Assembly (NCBI RefSeq): GCF_014529535.1
Contig: NW_023503972.1
Location: 5,394,001-5,458,000, forward strand
Length of the DNA stretch: 64,000 bases
Origin: Bradysia coprophila
Taxonomy: Eukaryota > Arthropoda > Insecta > Diptera > Sciaridae
Reading direction: 5' to 3'
Made by a program: the position numbers and the translations under genes. Shown piece by piece: positions 26,434-37,954 of this stretch (position 1 is its first letter; each line of letters starts with the position of its first letter). The notes under the pieces were generated by a model that was not told the DNA's origin, made no database searches, and worked only from the letters and a program-made list of their open reading frames with translations.

Positions 26434-26828
26434 CTACGGTTCCATTCAGAGAAGTTTAAATTTTGAGGTCAAATTAAGACATCAGAAAATTTAATATAAT
26501 CACTGTAAAGGTCGAAATGACTTTAGTAAATGTATTATTGGACTAACCCATATGCCATTCGCTATCAGTTACGTTCTCCTAACATCTTTTTACGCAAAGC
26601 AAAGACGTCTGTCGTGTCGTAGAATATTATTTCGGAGCGGAGAACATTTTTTTCATTATCAGTATGTTGATATCTTTAATAAAACAACCGTGACATGACG
26701 ACAATTAGTCTTACGTCTACTGTCATAGTTGTATGACACTACAACAAGGCAGCTACCTTGCACTACAATCATTTTATCTTTAGTACTCGCAAGACTTGAA
26801 AGACATTGGAGACGTTAGTCGTTTTATT

Positions 26829-27643
26829 TATTTATTGCTTGCCACATGCGAAAATTGATTCATACATATCAATTTGGGCCCCACGAAAATGGTCGATTCC
26901 CTTAGGGATATTTGCGTGACACTTTCGTCAGGGAATCTATATTTTCGCGGGTTGCTCGAGTCATTCATGTAAAATCAGTTTTCGTGGGGTGCAGCCATTT
27001 GAAAGTGAATGCGTCATCTGAAATATTTTATGCTTTTTGACATGAAAACGAGAATAATTATTGATGTTTTGTGTTTTTGGACAATTATTTTGCAGTGGCG
27101 AGAGTTCAGTGTGGCAAAAGAATTTCAATTCTTAAAAAGAAAAATCACAAAACTGAAAGCGTCGGCCATATTTGTTCTAGCAATAATTTCAATGTTTGTT
27201 ATGAACACACATAGCGAGCACTTTTAGTTGCGTATTTTTCACTTAAATTCGAAAATACTTCACACATTGATTAATTTTAGACACAATTCATTCCACTGCA
27301 AAATTTTTCGTCTAAATAACAAAGACAACAAAATCATTGCTTAGAATGTATTATCATGGTACGGAATAACAATTCAATGACAACATGGCACCTGCTATAG
27401 TGTGATCACTTCGATCACTTTCGGTACGGTTGGTACTGCTGTACCAATACCAATATTTTCGGGATATTTTATGAAGAAGTATGAGCCGATTTCGGCTGTG
27501 TACTGGTTTTATAGTGCCGAAAAAATTTCTATTTGTTTTGTTGATTTTGTCTACAGAGATGGTTGTATTTAAATCAGCTTTTGTTGCTATTTATAGAAAT
27601 TGATATGTAAGAATCAATTTTCGCATGGGCAAGCAATAAAATA
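26829..27643. mobile_element. TIR element about 815 bp, non-autonomous
   Basis: Left end around 26834-26872 (attgcttgccacatgcgaaa, then ttgattcatacatatcaat) is mirrored at 27599-27640 with few differences. The interior includes a second inverted pair starting ccccacgaaaat near 26880 and ending ttttcgtgggg near 26990. An open frame at 27009-27227 has no recognisable transposase motif. A separate MITE at 27649 abuts its right end. Confidence 0.6.
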
Positions 27644-27648
27644 GAATA

Positions 27649-27911
27649 CAGTGCATCCTGCTGCAATGATTCATTACATGGTGGAACAATTTTGAAACTC
27701 GCAACTCACGCGTGTGTGTTTAAGCGCCTCGGTTTGAAAACTGTTATTTTGACAAGGGTAGAGTTTGCATATCCGAGCCGAAGGCGAGGTATGTAACTAC
27801 CCGCGTCAAAATAACAGTTTTCAAACCGAGGCGCTTAAACACACACTTGTGAGTTGCTCATATCTCAAAATTGTTCCCCCATGTAATGAATCATTTTCGC
27901 AGGGTGCACTG
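27649..27911. mobile_element. Tc1/mariner-like MITE, 263 bp
   Basis: Both ends read cagtgca(t/c)cctgc from outside inwards, and the flanking bases are TA on each side (27647-27648, 27912-27913), the target of Tc1/mariner transposases. The arms pair for about 105 bases at roughly 90 percent identity (atgattcattacatgg..., gcgcctcggtttgaaaact...). The centre contains gagccgaaggcgagg. Non-coding. Confidence 0.8.
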
Positions 27912-28634
27912 TAACCTACTATTATTTATCCTGTCGTTTGTCGTCTAAATGTGTAACTCCGTGTGTGATACACGAATGCTTGACCGAATCATAAACAGTT
28001 ACCGCAGTGCCCGAAATTAATATCTATGTGCTTCATCGACTCCTTCCTGTGAGTAGAAGTGTAAAGGCGTAACCTTCGATAATCATAAAGATTTTGTGCT
28101 AAAAATGTTTTCCAGCAACACGTTCAAATAGTAAAAAAAGAACTGTAGTGAAAATAGCGAGTAGTTTCTGCACATGTGAGTGAACTACTCGCCGTTAGTT
28201 CAGCTAAAAATTTTTGAATGAAAATCGTCGTCTCACTTTCTTCACAAAGTTCGGCCGTCTTACACAATCATACAAGTACAGTTATGGAATCAAATTAGTG
28301 CGTTAATGCATTTCATACGCACAGAGGGACTATTTTGAAAATATACATGTCGATATCGGATGAACCAGTTTGATGTTTTTGTTGCTTTCTGGTTACAGAG
28401 GAACCACTAGACGTTCGCTGAAGTAGTCAAACTTTTACCCATATTTTCAATCGACCATATCTTGGAAGGTATGAATTTTATAATCAACAAGACCCTATTT
28501 GACACCGACACCTCGCGTTCGTGTTTTCAGAGATAAATTCATAAGAAAAGTGCACATCAATTTCAATTTCAATTACATTTATTTACAAAAAATATTTCTT
28601 AAACTAATCGCACCGCGTAGCTCATTTTATTATC

Positions 28635-29135
28635 GTGTCTTTCACTTTTTATAAAAAAAATTGTTTTCTGTGAAAAGCTTTCAAAAATTTAGACATGTCA
28701 GACGGTACCGAAAACAGTTTTTCGACAATACCTCAAGAAAAAATTATTTTAAATTGTTGTAATGTTGTACGAATGTCGGCCTTGGAAAGACCTACAGGTA
28801 GAGTATAGGCACCGCTTGGTGCTAGTAGGTCCACGATTGTTATGACTAAAATATAGTGAATGTTCGGAGAGTCCGCCTTCTCTGCAGCTTAGATGTTCCA
28901 CGGAACTGAGTATGGGGTGTTGTAGCTGGCCTCACCCACTGTCGTTGCACATATAAATGAACCCAGTACTTTTGGGTTACAAGCCTACAGAAGTCTTGGA
29001 AAAAAAGTTGGTGCCGAAATGTAGATTTCTTTGAGAGTTATTGTCGAAAAACTGTTTTCGGTACCCTCTGACATGTCTTCACTTTTGAACGCTTTTCAAA
29101 GAAAACAATTTTTTTTAGAAAAAGTGAAAGATACG
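28635..29135. mobile_element. TIR element with about 105-bp arms
   Basis: The left arm at 28635-28740 (gtgtctttcacttttt, acatgtcaga(c/g)ggtaccg, aaaacagtttttcgacaat) is mirrored at 29029-29135. The loop of about 290 bp has no transposase-like frame. Sequence just right of it (29140-29230, tcacctgaag then ttggcgatat) resembles 48345-48420, so a longer repeat may extend past the right arm. Confidence 0.7.
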
Positions 29136-29379
29136 TGTTTTACTAGAATTGAAAGACGAATCCAACGAGGTATGACTCATCAAAATCGGAGACTGCTTGT
29201 TCCCCAATCACCTGAAGATTTGGCGATATCACTATTAAATTGATAAAACAGTATAAGCGATCAACAAGGACAGCTAGCAAGGCAACATCCAAACATCTTC
29301 CTACTAGCCACACAACCATCGAAAAAGTAAAGAAAAAAATTGGCTTCAAGAGTCTACATATGTCAAATATGTAAAAAAA

Positions 29380-29502
29380 GAGTTCTCACAAAGCCTAAAT
29401 CGATCGAATTCAGACTTCTCACTGTCTTAGTGAGGAAAATTTTGTATGAAGTTGATCACTCAGAAGTCTGAATTCGTTCGATTTAGGCTTTAGAGAAGTC
29501 TC
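29380..29502. mobile_element. Hairpin element around AAGCCTAAATCG
   Basis: aagcctaaatcgatcgaatt then cagacttct (29391-29418) is mirrored at 29461-29490 with one or two changes. Weaker pairing of outer bases extends it to about 29380-29502. It is a small foldback element. Confidence 0.65.
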
Positions 29503-30266
29503 AATTACAATTTTTTTTTACTGAGGCAGTCCGCTGGAAACTGCGTACGATTTCGGCATGTATGTTTTCAAGCCGCTCAAAATTTTCTTCCGAGTTTGTG
29601 CCTAAACTGGTATTTTGCGCATACGATTTGTTGGAAACCTCGGCTACGCCTCAACTTGACTTGACTTGACTATTTTCGGATCAATTGCGCAGTTATGTAA
29701 ATAGCTATTTTGTCCGTTGAAATGCGTTGAGAAAACTGCAAATTTCTTTCACTCTTTACCATTCAGTGGAAAAAATTTCGCTTGTTAAACAAATAATCAT
29801 TCTGAACGATGGAATGTAGATTCCAATTCAGCAAAGTTCGTATTCCTATTCCTCCTCATACACTCTACCTGTTAGCATAGCGATATCAAATGCGGTGACT
29901 GAGACTAAGTGTTTACGAATTCATTGGATACTTTTTATTACGCCATAGATAACATGACTCCGTGTTTCTATTGTATGCCGAAACAAAATTGTTGTTTTAT
30001 CCTCCATTGTACTTACATCCAGTAAATCCAAAATTCGTTTTGGTTGAATAAGCATGACGTTTTTCTTGCTCAATCATTTCGGTTTCCTACGTAGACTTGT
30101 GGCATTACGTAGTAAAAGAACATATACACCAACCGTTCGCATACACCATAGTGTCTATACTTCATTATCATAGCACAACGGTAGTCTCTATGCGCATGTG
30201 AATCTCAGGACTTTGTTATTTCGATAAATTTTTTGATGTTTTTTTGTTCGGTTTCGTTGCAGCGTT
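29503..30266. other. Intergenic upstream of Naam
   Basis: AT-rich, no gene recognised. The last bases (gtttcgttgcag at 30251-30262) form a splice acceptor four bases before the Naam start codon, so an upstream untranslated exon probably exists but cannot be placed. Confidence 0.5.
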
Positions 30267-33200
30267 ATGCCCGCAATCAACTATCATTTAGCGACCGTCG
30301 TGATGGAATCACCGAGTCAACATTTAGTTGAGGATCCTCGATTCATAGCAATGGACGCGTGTTTTACTGCATTCGATAAGGATGGGTGAGTGCAATATTT
30401 TTTGATGCATAATACTGTCGGAGGACTGTTGAGGAGTGAATTTTGAAAAATGATGAAAATTTTGTGACTTTGAAAAATATTTGAAAACAACAACAAAATA
30501 TCGGAGAATTGGTGTTTGCATTGCGAATTGTTATCGGCATTCTGCGTAATATCTAATCTAAAATTTCTTGGAAAATTAGTGTTTGGTCTTGAAAAAACAA
30601 AAAAAAAATTTTTAGTAAAATGGTGGTAAGGCCTTCAAAATACCCTCTATGGACGGATATATTCAGTCTTAACAAAGGTTCGTCATTGATACGATTTCAA
30701 CACAAAAAAATATCTGCAATTTTTCGTCATGCTATTCGGTGAGGTAATCCAAATAAATATCGCGCTGCTTCCTCTTGATGTATGCGTGTCCAATAAACAT
30801 TTTGAGTCGCAGTGCAATTGATTTTTTCTATATTTTTACTTTCAATTTCTTTGTGATCTTCAAATGATTTCTGTAAAATCTTGACCCAGACAATCATTAA
30901 AAGCATTCGAAAGCTGAAAGGAAACTTTGAAAATTCACTTTCGCAGCTGCTTCACAGAACCTCCATTGAGTCAATCAATTTTTACCGTTAGAATATTGCA
31001 ATTTTCTGATTTTACATGATGAGACAACTGTTCGTCCTGGTCAATTTTCAATCAAAATCGCCCACTAATAACCTATTTGGCACAAAATTACTGAAATATC
31101 CTCAGTACTCGTAGAATGATCAGTGGTTATGGAATTAAATCGCAAAATTTTATCGATTGTTCGCCCAATAATTAAATGACCTTGTTATCTAGAGGACAGT
31201 GTTTGCGTCCAAGCTCTTAAGTTGAATTGTATCGTAATTCAAATCAGTATGAGATAGCAAACACTCCTTCATAAAACTCATATCCGCTCAAATTTTCAAT
31301 TACATTTTCTGCGACTACAAGATAACCCGGTAATGTGTTAAGCCAACCGAGTAAATTAAATTTGATTTAATTAAAAGTTAATATCCAATCGAATCGCGTA
31401 ATTTTATTGTAGTTTTGCTGTGGAAAGAATGCGATTTTTTTTTTTGCACGGGACTTAAGCTACACCATTTCACACCCAATTTTTTGTACCAAGTTCTTTT
31501 TTTCACTAGGGATCGTCCGTGATAAACAAACGAGAGCCCAACTTAATGGATTTAACATGCTTTTGAGTTTAAAGTCAATTTAATTTTACTCGCTAGGGTT
31601 GTAATAAGCCATTTTCGACCCTAGGGAAAACAAAGATATTTAAAAGTCATAAAACGAACATAGGTGTTTTGATAATAAAAGCGTTTGTAAATTTGTAAGA
31701 ATTTGTAAAAATTACAGACATCTTTTATTGACAGCCACGTAAATGACGTTTACTTCAAAAAGGGCGGCGGATTTTGGTTAAGTGAGATATGTAAAGTCAT
31801 GGACGATGTGATACAAAAATCTGCAAACACACGTAATTTACTGATGGTCCCTTGAATTGCCGGTTGCACAAAATTCTAAAATTGTAACTAAGGTCCATAG
31901 TCAGCTTCTCAGGGACAAACACATTTAAACTAATAGCTATGGAATCCCTAGTCAACTGAGCGATGAAGTCTTGTAGTCGTTATCACTTTTCATCGGCACG
32001 ATCAGAAAGTCAGTTATATGCGTCTATATGCCGGAGGAACTACGTCAGTTGTCAAACAATCGACATTTTGAATGACTGCCAATGAAGTTTTCAAAAGAAG
32101 TCTTCAAACTCCATTCTTCTCATTCAAATTTAGTACACCGTAATACATCGATTGTACTCCAATCCACTGTGTCATAATTAGCCAATTACAGTGGCAATAA
32201 CGCGATTTTCATATCTATTTTCCCATCAAAATTAAACGAAACAATTTATCGTGTGCACGAAATTGTATTCTGATTTTATTGTGCCACACACCTGTTTAAC
32301 TAAGTGCCTTTTTTGGCATACATAATCAATCAATTGTATGACTAGTTACTACCGGAAACCAAAATCATTGACTCGCTTCAGTCTAAATTTCAATGTTTCA
32401 TTGAACTGCAATAATTCATATAAGCTGGGTTGGTTGAGCCTATAGTTCGATTGAATTGTTGCTGCAGTTCTATTTTCAGAACTCAAGCGCGCATCAGATC
32501 ATTGCATTCGATTTTCTGTTTTTAAATGAAAAATGAATATATGGGACAATCATGTGACACGAACTGGATTATTTTGATTATTTGTTTTACATTGAACGAT
32601 ACGAAGGCACACTGTCTCCTACATATTTCCTCACAATAATTTCAGTTGCCATGTGTTATTCTACTGTAGTCACTGGTACACTAACTATTACGTTTGTAAC
32701 ATTTAAAATTAGGATTCTGTAGTTGGAGAAGTTTGTTCTGCTAAGAATTTCTGCTCAGAACAGGTCGGGTTTGAAGTGTAAAGAACCTGATTTGATTCAG
32801 GTCATGAAAGTTGTTCAGTTCTGGAATGACCTGTTTAAGCCGATATTGAAGATGTAAGCATCGGGTTGAGGGTTAGGTTATTAATCTTAAATTCTAGTTG
32901 CTCCCGATGAAGTCGTGGTCCACTACAGTCTCTTCACAAAAAAAGTAATAGGAACGGAACAGTTATTCGTGCGGGAAGTATCTGCGGTGCCACTCTATAG
33001 GTCTTCACTGCCTATCGTTAGTACAATATCGAAGGTTTACAGGAATGAGTAGTTTTTGTCTTATTTTGATATTGTACTAACGATAGGTAGTGAAGACCTC
33101 ATCTGGGCTCGTTATTTAAACTCACTGCACCTTAGATTCCTGCTGCACCAATAAGTTACCTTTTTTAGTAACTTCTAACATTTTTTTGTGAAACGGCTGC

Positions 33201-35353
33201 AGTGGAACCATGAGACTTCATTGGAACCAACGGATGCGCGTTTCGTACTCATGGCATCGAGACCTAAACCACTATTTGTGTAAAAAATCTGCGGTGCTTC
33301 TGTGTTACTTACTAAACCATCCTTACTCATCCGCCCACAAATTTGAAGTATGTCCAATGTGGGATCTTTGACTCCTACAACATACGTTTCATATTCTGAA
33401 GCTCTAGAAAATTCAATGAACATATTTGTCCACAGCACAATGAGCTACAATTTGTTACAGAATCGTACAATCAAAGCACATCAATTTTCATGTAAATTTT
33501 GACCGTTGTATTATCGAAAAATGATTGGTCTATTCAAGTCGTATTATTCAACGAAAATCATTGTTGCTGTGGAATCCTTTTGAAAGTATCGCAAAATTTA
33601 ATTATTTTACAAATTACATCAAAAAACCGATTGTGTGCGAAAATGAAGAGGCGTACACCGCATAACAATTCGTACTTACGCAAATTTTAATCATTTTTCA
33701 TTTTCAATTTCCGGTTGCGTTAAACAATATCAAAAATATTTTATTCTACTAATCCAATTCCCACAGCGACGATCTGCTGTCCATCACCGAATTTACGCTC
33801 ATTTGTCGCGCACTATTCCGCAACGACAAAGGTCACATTTACGTTGTACCGCAGGAACGGCTAGAGCAAATGTTTTCGGTATTCGATAAAAACGGGGACG
33901 GATTCATTGATCGGGAAGAATTTCAATTCTGCTGGAATCATTGGATCAAAACGGTAAGAATTTTCGTGTTGCACGATACAACCGAAAACACACGAGCAAT
34001 GGTGTTTTCCATTGTAAATCGATTTATAGCACCCGTTTAACAATGGAAAATGCTGTGTAATTGTCGATCTCAGCAGTTAAAATTGCTTGTGTGTTTTCGG
34101 CTTAAAACAATAGTTTGACAAACCAGAAGCCAAAATTGTCTTTACTTTAAAAGATCGTCCGGCCGATCAATGCCTTTTTGGTTGTGGATGTTCAAAATGA
34201 TTTTATCAGCGGCTCGTTGGACATCAGCAATTGCAGTGCACAACAGAATGGACTCGAGGTAAATGTAAATAGAGATAATGGAGAAATGCACTATCCCATG
34301 ACGAGTATTAGGACGTCTATTTCGACAATTTTTACAAAAATTTCTCTCTCTTTAAAGATCATCGATCCCATCAACAAGTTGATAAACACCATTGAATTCG
34401 ATGCGATTTTCTATTCGTTGGATTGGCATCCAAGCGATCACATTTCTTTCATCGACAATATCAAAAAGCGACCCTTGCACTCAGAGAGCCCTGTAAGTGT
34501 TGACGAATGAAAGAAGAAGACGTCCATCCAAAACCAACGACTATGCTGACAATTTCAGGTTGACGCCGACACAGCACAAGTGTATGACACAGTGATTTAT
34601 GCTGGACCACCACCGATGAAACAGAGAATGTGGCCTCGTCATTGTGTTCAAGATTCGTGGGGAGCTGAATTGCATAAGGACTTAAAGGTATATGACACCA
34701 CTTCGCCGAACGAGAAACATAAAATTAACTTTCCTCGTCTCGATGTTGTCGACTCGATTGAATAATTTAGGTGGCCGAAAATTCCATTAAAGTGTACAAG
34801 GGCACGAATCCAGAAGTGGATTCCTATTCGGTGTTTTGGGATAATAAGAAACTGTCGGACACGACACTGAATGCGCAACTAAAAATGAAAGGAACGTCCG
34901 ATATCTATGTATGCGGACTGGCGTATGATGTGTGAGTACGATTATCATGACAATGAATGTGCTAATCAATTTTCATCTAATTTTTCCCTCTTCGTTCGTT
35001 TTTTAGCTGTGTCGGTGCTACGGCTATTGATGCCATCTCAGCTGGATACCGTACAATCTTAATCGATGATTGTTGCCGCGGTGTCGATTTGAAAGACATT
35101 GAACACACCAAGGAAACGGTCATTTCCAGCAATGGGATCATAGCTCATTCGAAAGAGGTTCGTTTCCATTTACTGTGTGATTCAGACTATGCAGCTCATT
35201 CGGTATACTAATTCGATCGTGTTGCTTTGACAGGTGAAAGCGATGGTTGAGGGTAGAGATCGACGACCAGAGTTGGGCTACAAGCTGGCGATGGAATTAA
35301 AAAACTCGGATTCGGTGCTGTCACAGCGGAACAGTACTCGGCGACCTGTATAA
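30267..35353 (+). CDS. Naam: Nicotinamidase with N-terminal EF-hands (Naam)
   Basis: Hydrolyses nicotinamide to nicotinate in NAD salvage. Exons: 30267-30385, 33767-33953, 34154-34258, 34358-34492, 34559-34687, 34771-34931, 35007-35157, 35234-35353. All junctions are GT-AG, phases close, and the product is 368 aa. EF-hand loops are DKDGDDLLSITE (37-48, split by intron 1) and DKNGDGFIDREE (80-91). The isochorismatase-fold domain follows from about 103, with catalytic Asp114 (VVDVQNDF), metal ligands Asp159, His161 and His165 (LDWHPSDH), the WPRHCVQ block, Lys235 (VYKG) and nucleophile Cys280 (YDVCVGAT). The first intron is 3.4 kb. Intron 3 (34259-34357, 99 nt) is stop-free and in frame. ATG 30267 lies four bases after an acceptor, so a leader exon is expected. 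Identity to the insect Naam family is firm. Confidence 0.95.
30386..33766 (+). other. Large first intron of Naam
   Basis: 3.4-kb intron, AT-rich, containing the hairpin at 32999-33099. A minus-strand open frame (33175-33438, 87 codons) is protein-like in composition but lacks a recognisable family. No other gene, RNA or repeat is supported here. Confidence 0.6.
32999..33099. mobile_element. Hairpin with 32-bp arms in Naam intron 1
   Basis: aggtcttcactgcctatcg and following bases to 33030 are the inverted complement of 33068-33099 with one mismatch. The spacer is 37 nt. It is either a very short foldback MITE or a hairpin-forming RNA segment within the intron. Confidence 0.7.
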
Positions 35354-35794
35354 ATATGTCGGTGCTTTGTAATTTAACAGTTTGGTTTGGTTCAGGCAGC
35401 TACTTAAAGCGTTTCTATGACCACGTCAAGTATCTCCGGTTTTATTTGCAGGTTTTTTTGGTTTTCGTTTAGAATTTTTTTTTCGGTTATTTTCATTGCA
35501 AGAGGTTGTGTGTAAATATAGTCGTTAGTAGAGTTACTTAATTAGTTAGGGAAGACGTTTTCAGGGATTTATCTCGTCATCACACGCGAACAGTACTTAA
35601 GAACTTAATTTTTCCTTTAATATCAATACAATCCGAGTCGCCCGGCCCGTTATTATTTAATAGAAAATAGAATTCTCGATCATGACGCCATTCCACAATG
35701 TTCCTATAATATGTAAACGCAACCACATTCCCTTGTGATGCAAAACAATGTTTTTGTATTAGCAGAAATCACATAAGCCCTAGGCTTTAATTGA

Positions 35795-35800
35795 AATAAA
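35795..35800 (+). terminator. Polyadenylation signal for Naam
   Basis: AATAAA about 440 bases after the Naam stop, the first good signal downstream. Confidence 0.6.
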
Positions 35801-37937
35801 ATTTAAAAAAATTTCATTTAGAATTTCAATGAAAATATCGCTCTCTCTCTCTTTCTCTCTGTTCCTCGTCACATACAGTCCATTGGTTAATAAGTCCAAT
35901 TATCACTTTATCTACGATTCAATTCAATCTTTACTGGTCAATCAAAGACTTACCGAGGAAATAGTGTTGCTTTAGCGAAATGTGTAAGAGACGCGTACGT
36001 ACACGAGTGCTTGTAAGAGTATTAATACAAGTCCCTTTCGTATTTCATTGTAACATCGGGTAATAATAATTACTTACAAGGTCGTTCTGATCAGGAAATC
36101 GCAAAAAGATTGTCGTTACCTCGTCGATAATGTGTCTAAGGATAAAGTGATAATTGCTGTTAACATTTCGATCGGGTTGCATAGCCACTGTTACCATTTC
36201 TCTTATAAGTTACCGAACTGCGGGTAAAATCTAATCATTCGTAGGACACAGCAAAACATTTTTTTTTGTAAAATCATATGATTTCTTAGAAAAGACGACA
36301 CTTGTTAATTGAAATTGAAATTGTAAAGTACACACAAAAACAAAAGAAATAAAATTGAGCGATCAACATATCTAGTTTCATAAAAAATCAGATGAGTTTC
36401 TCTTTGTACCCTTAAGCGACAGTCAGAAACGTACCCTGGAAAGTCACCAGAGAATCTCTGCAACAACAAATCGCACACATAAATTCTTGGAACAAGATAA
36501 ATGACTAAACTATGGGAAATGGGAGAATTTATTTGTGGTGTTGTGTCTCCTTAAATATTTCTCATTTTCTCATTTGGCCTGTTATTACTTTGAAAGCTGA
36601 ATTGGTTCCGAAAAAAAACTTCAAATTTGAGATATCATTTCATTTCATTTCATTTCATTTCATTTCATTTCATTTCATTTATTTCAGTTTAAATTCGAAT
36701 ATAAATACAAAAAACATCTGCGTAGCTCTAGTGTGACGAAGTCAATTCGAAAGAGCTACGATCAATGGAGTGTTCTCGAGGACCAATTGGACTATACTCC
36801 AAAGCACTAAAAACCATCTTCAGAATCAGATCTTCTTTTCAACCCGAAACACAAAAATTGTTTCCTGAGCCAAAACTGTCCTGACTGCTGTGGGACTAGT
36901 TTACCCTGAAAACTACAACAGCACCATGTTCAGCTAAAGAAAAGTTGCCCTATAAAGCGTCACAAAATTGAGATCCAAGTTTCTACAATTTCCATGCAAT
37001 GCCGACGGACATCATACACCATTTAGAGGAATAGATGAAAGGAGAACAAGAGGTTGATTTAACGTAAAGAAACCATTCAAAAGTTCAACGAGCGAAAGTA
37101 GTTGGACTACTCAGTAATTTTGGTGATTTCGGTGATTGAAGGAAGCCAACGTAACCGCAAATATTAGAATGAAATTACCGAATCAGTCCGGTTTGGTGTC
37201 CGTATAAAAATCGTGAGACATGAATCCAAGTAAAGTGATTCCAGCAAATAAACAATGAAAGGAAAATCAAAACAATAGAAGACCACGAATGGATGATAGA
37301 ATTTACAGCGATACCCACCGTTATTGCATACCTTTCCCATCAATCACAAAGAAAATTTCATCGAAAATATTATAAGCGTCTCCAATCTAACACGGTATAC
37401 ACATCCCAACATGTGTACGAATGTACCTCATGTTGTATAGTACTCATACACAACACACACTCATAGTTCGACCGACTGATTACAACCAATTCATTTTGCT
37501 TAAAATTCACCAAACATTACCATGTGCACTCTAAGTACGTACAAACAAAGACATTCGTATATTCGGTTCATTCACCGGGAAATGAAGATTGGGTTCACAG
37601 ACGACATGTCTGACACCTGTTCGCCCTCAATTTGAACTTGTTACGCAAATGGGCAGGTTTTCATCTGATTCCGGTGTACCCACTAAAAAAGTACAAATTA
37701 ATGACCAAACATTGACAAACATCCAGAGATATGATTACTGATCCGCATCGGCTGAGGATAGTGTGGTAGTTTGAGAAAACGATTCTTTAACTTGCAGAAA
37801 TGATATTTTGGGTGACAATTTTGTTTGTCAGGGCACATCGGAGGACAAAAGAGACCTTCGCACATTCTCAAATGAAACAAAAACACGTCGTGTGTGTGGA
37901 ACAGTTTGGCGAGAATTTTTTTGCTGCTTTCTGTTCA
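35801..37937. other. Intergenic between Naam and Nup54
   Basis: The two genes converge here. Contains a pyrimidine-rich CT tract near 35841-35860 and the TCATT microsatellite at 36635-36680. No gene recognised. Confidence 0.55.
36635..36680. repeat. (TCATT)n microsatellite
   Basis: About nine tandem copies of the pentamer tcatt with no interruption until the last unit. Confidence 0.95.
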
Positions 37938-37943
37938 TTTATT
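37938..37943 (-). terminator. Polyadenylation signal for Nup54
   Basis: Plus-strand tttatt is AATAAA on the minus strand, only 12 bases past the Nup54 stop, implying a very short 3' UTR. Confidence 0.65.
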
Positions 37944-37954
37944 CTAAGCTAATG

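Noticed and set aside
33175-33438. Minus-strand frame of 87 codons in Naam intron 1
   Set aside because: Protein-like composition but no family, no splice signals and no polyadenylation signal. Not enough to call a gene.
34178-34510. Continuous frame of 110 codons in Naam
   Set aside because: It reads through a 99-nt intron with good GT-AG ends. Splicing gives GLE-IIDPINK, matching the enzyme fold, so the unspliced frame is not the main product.
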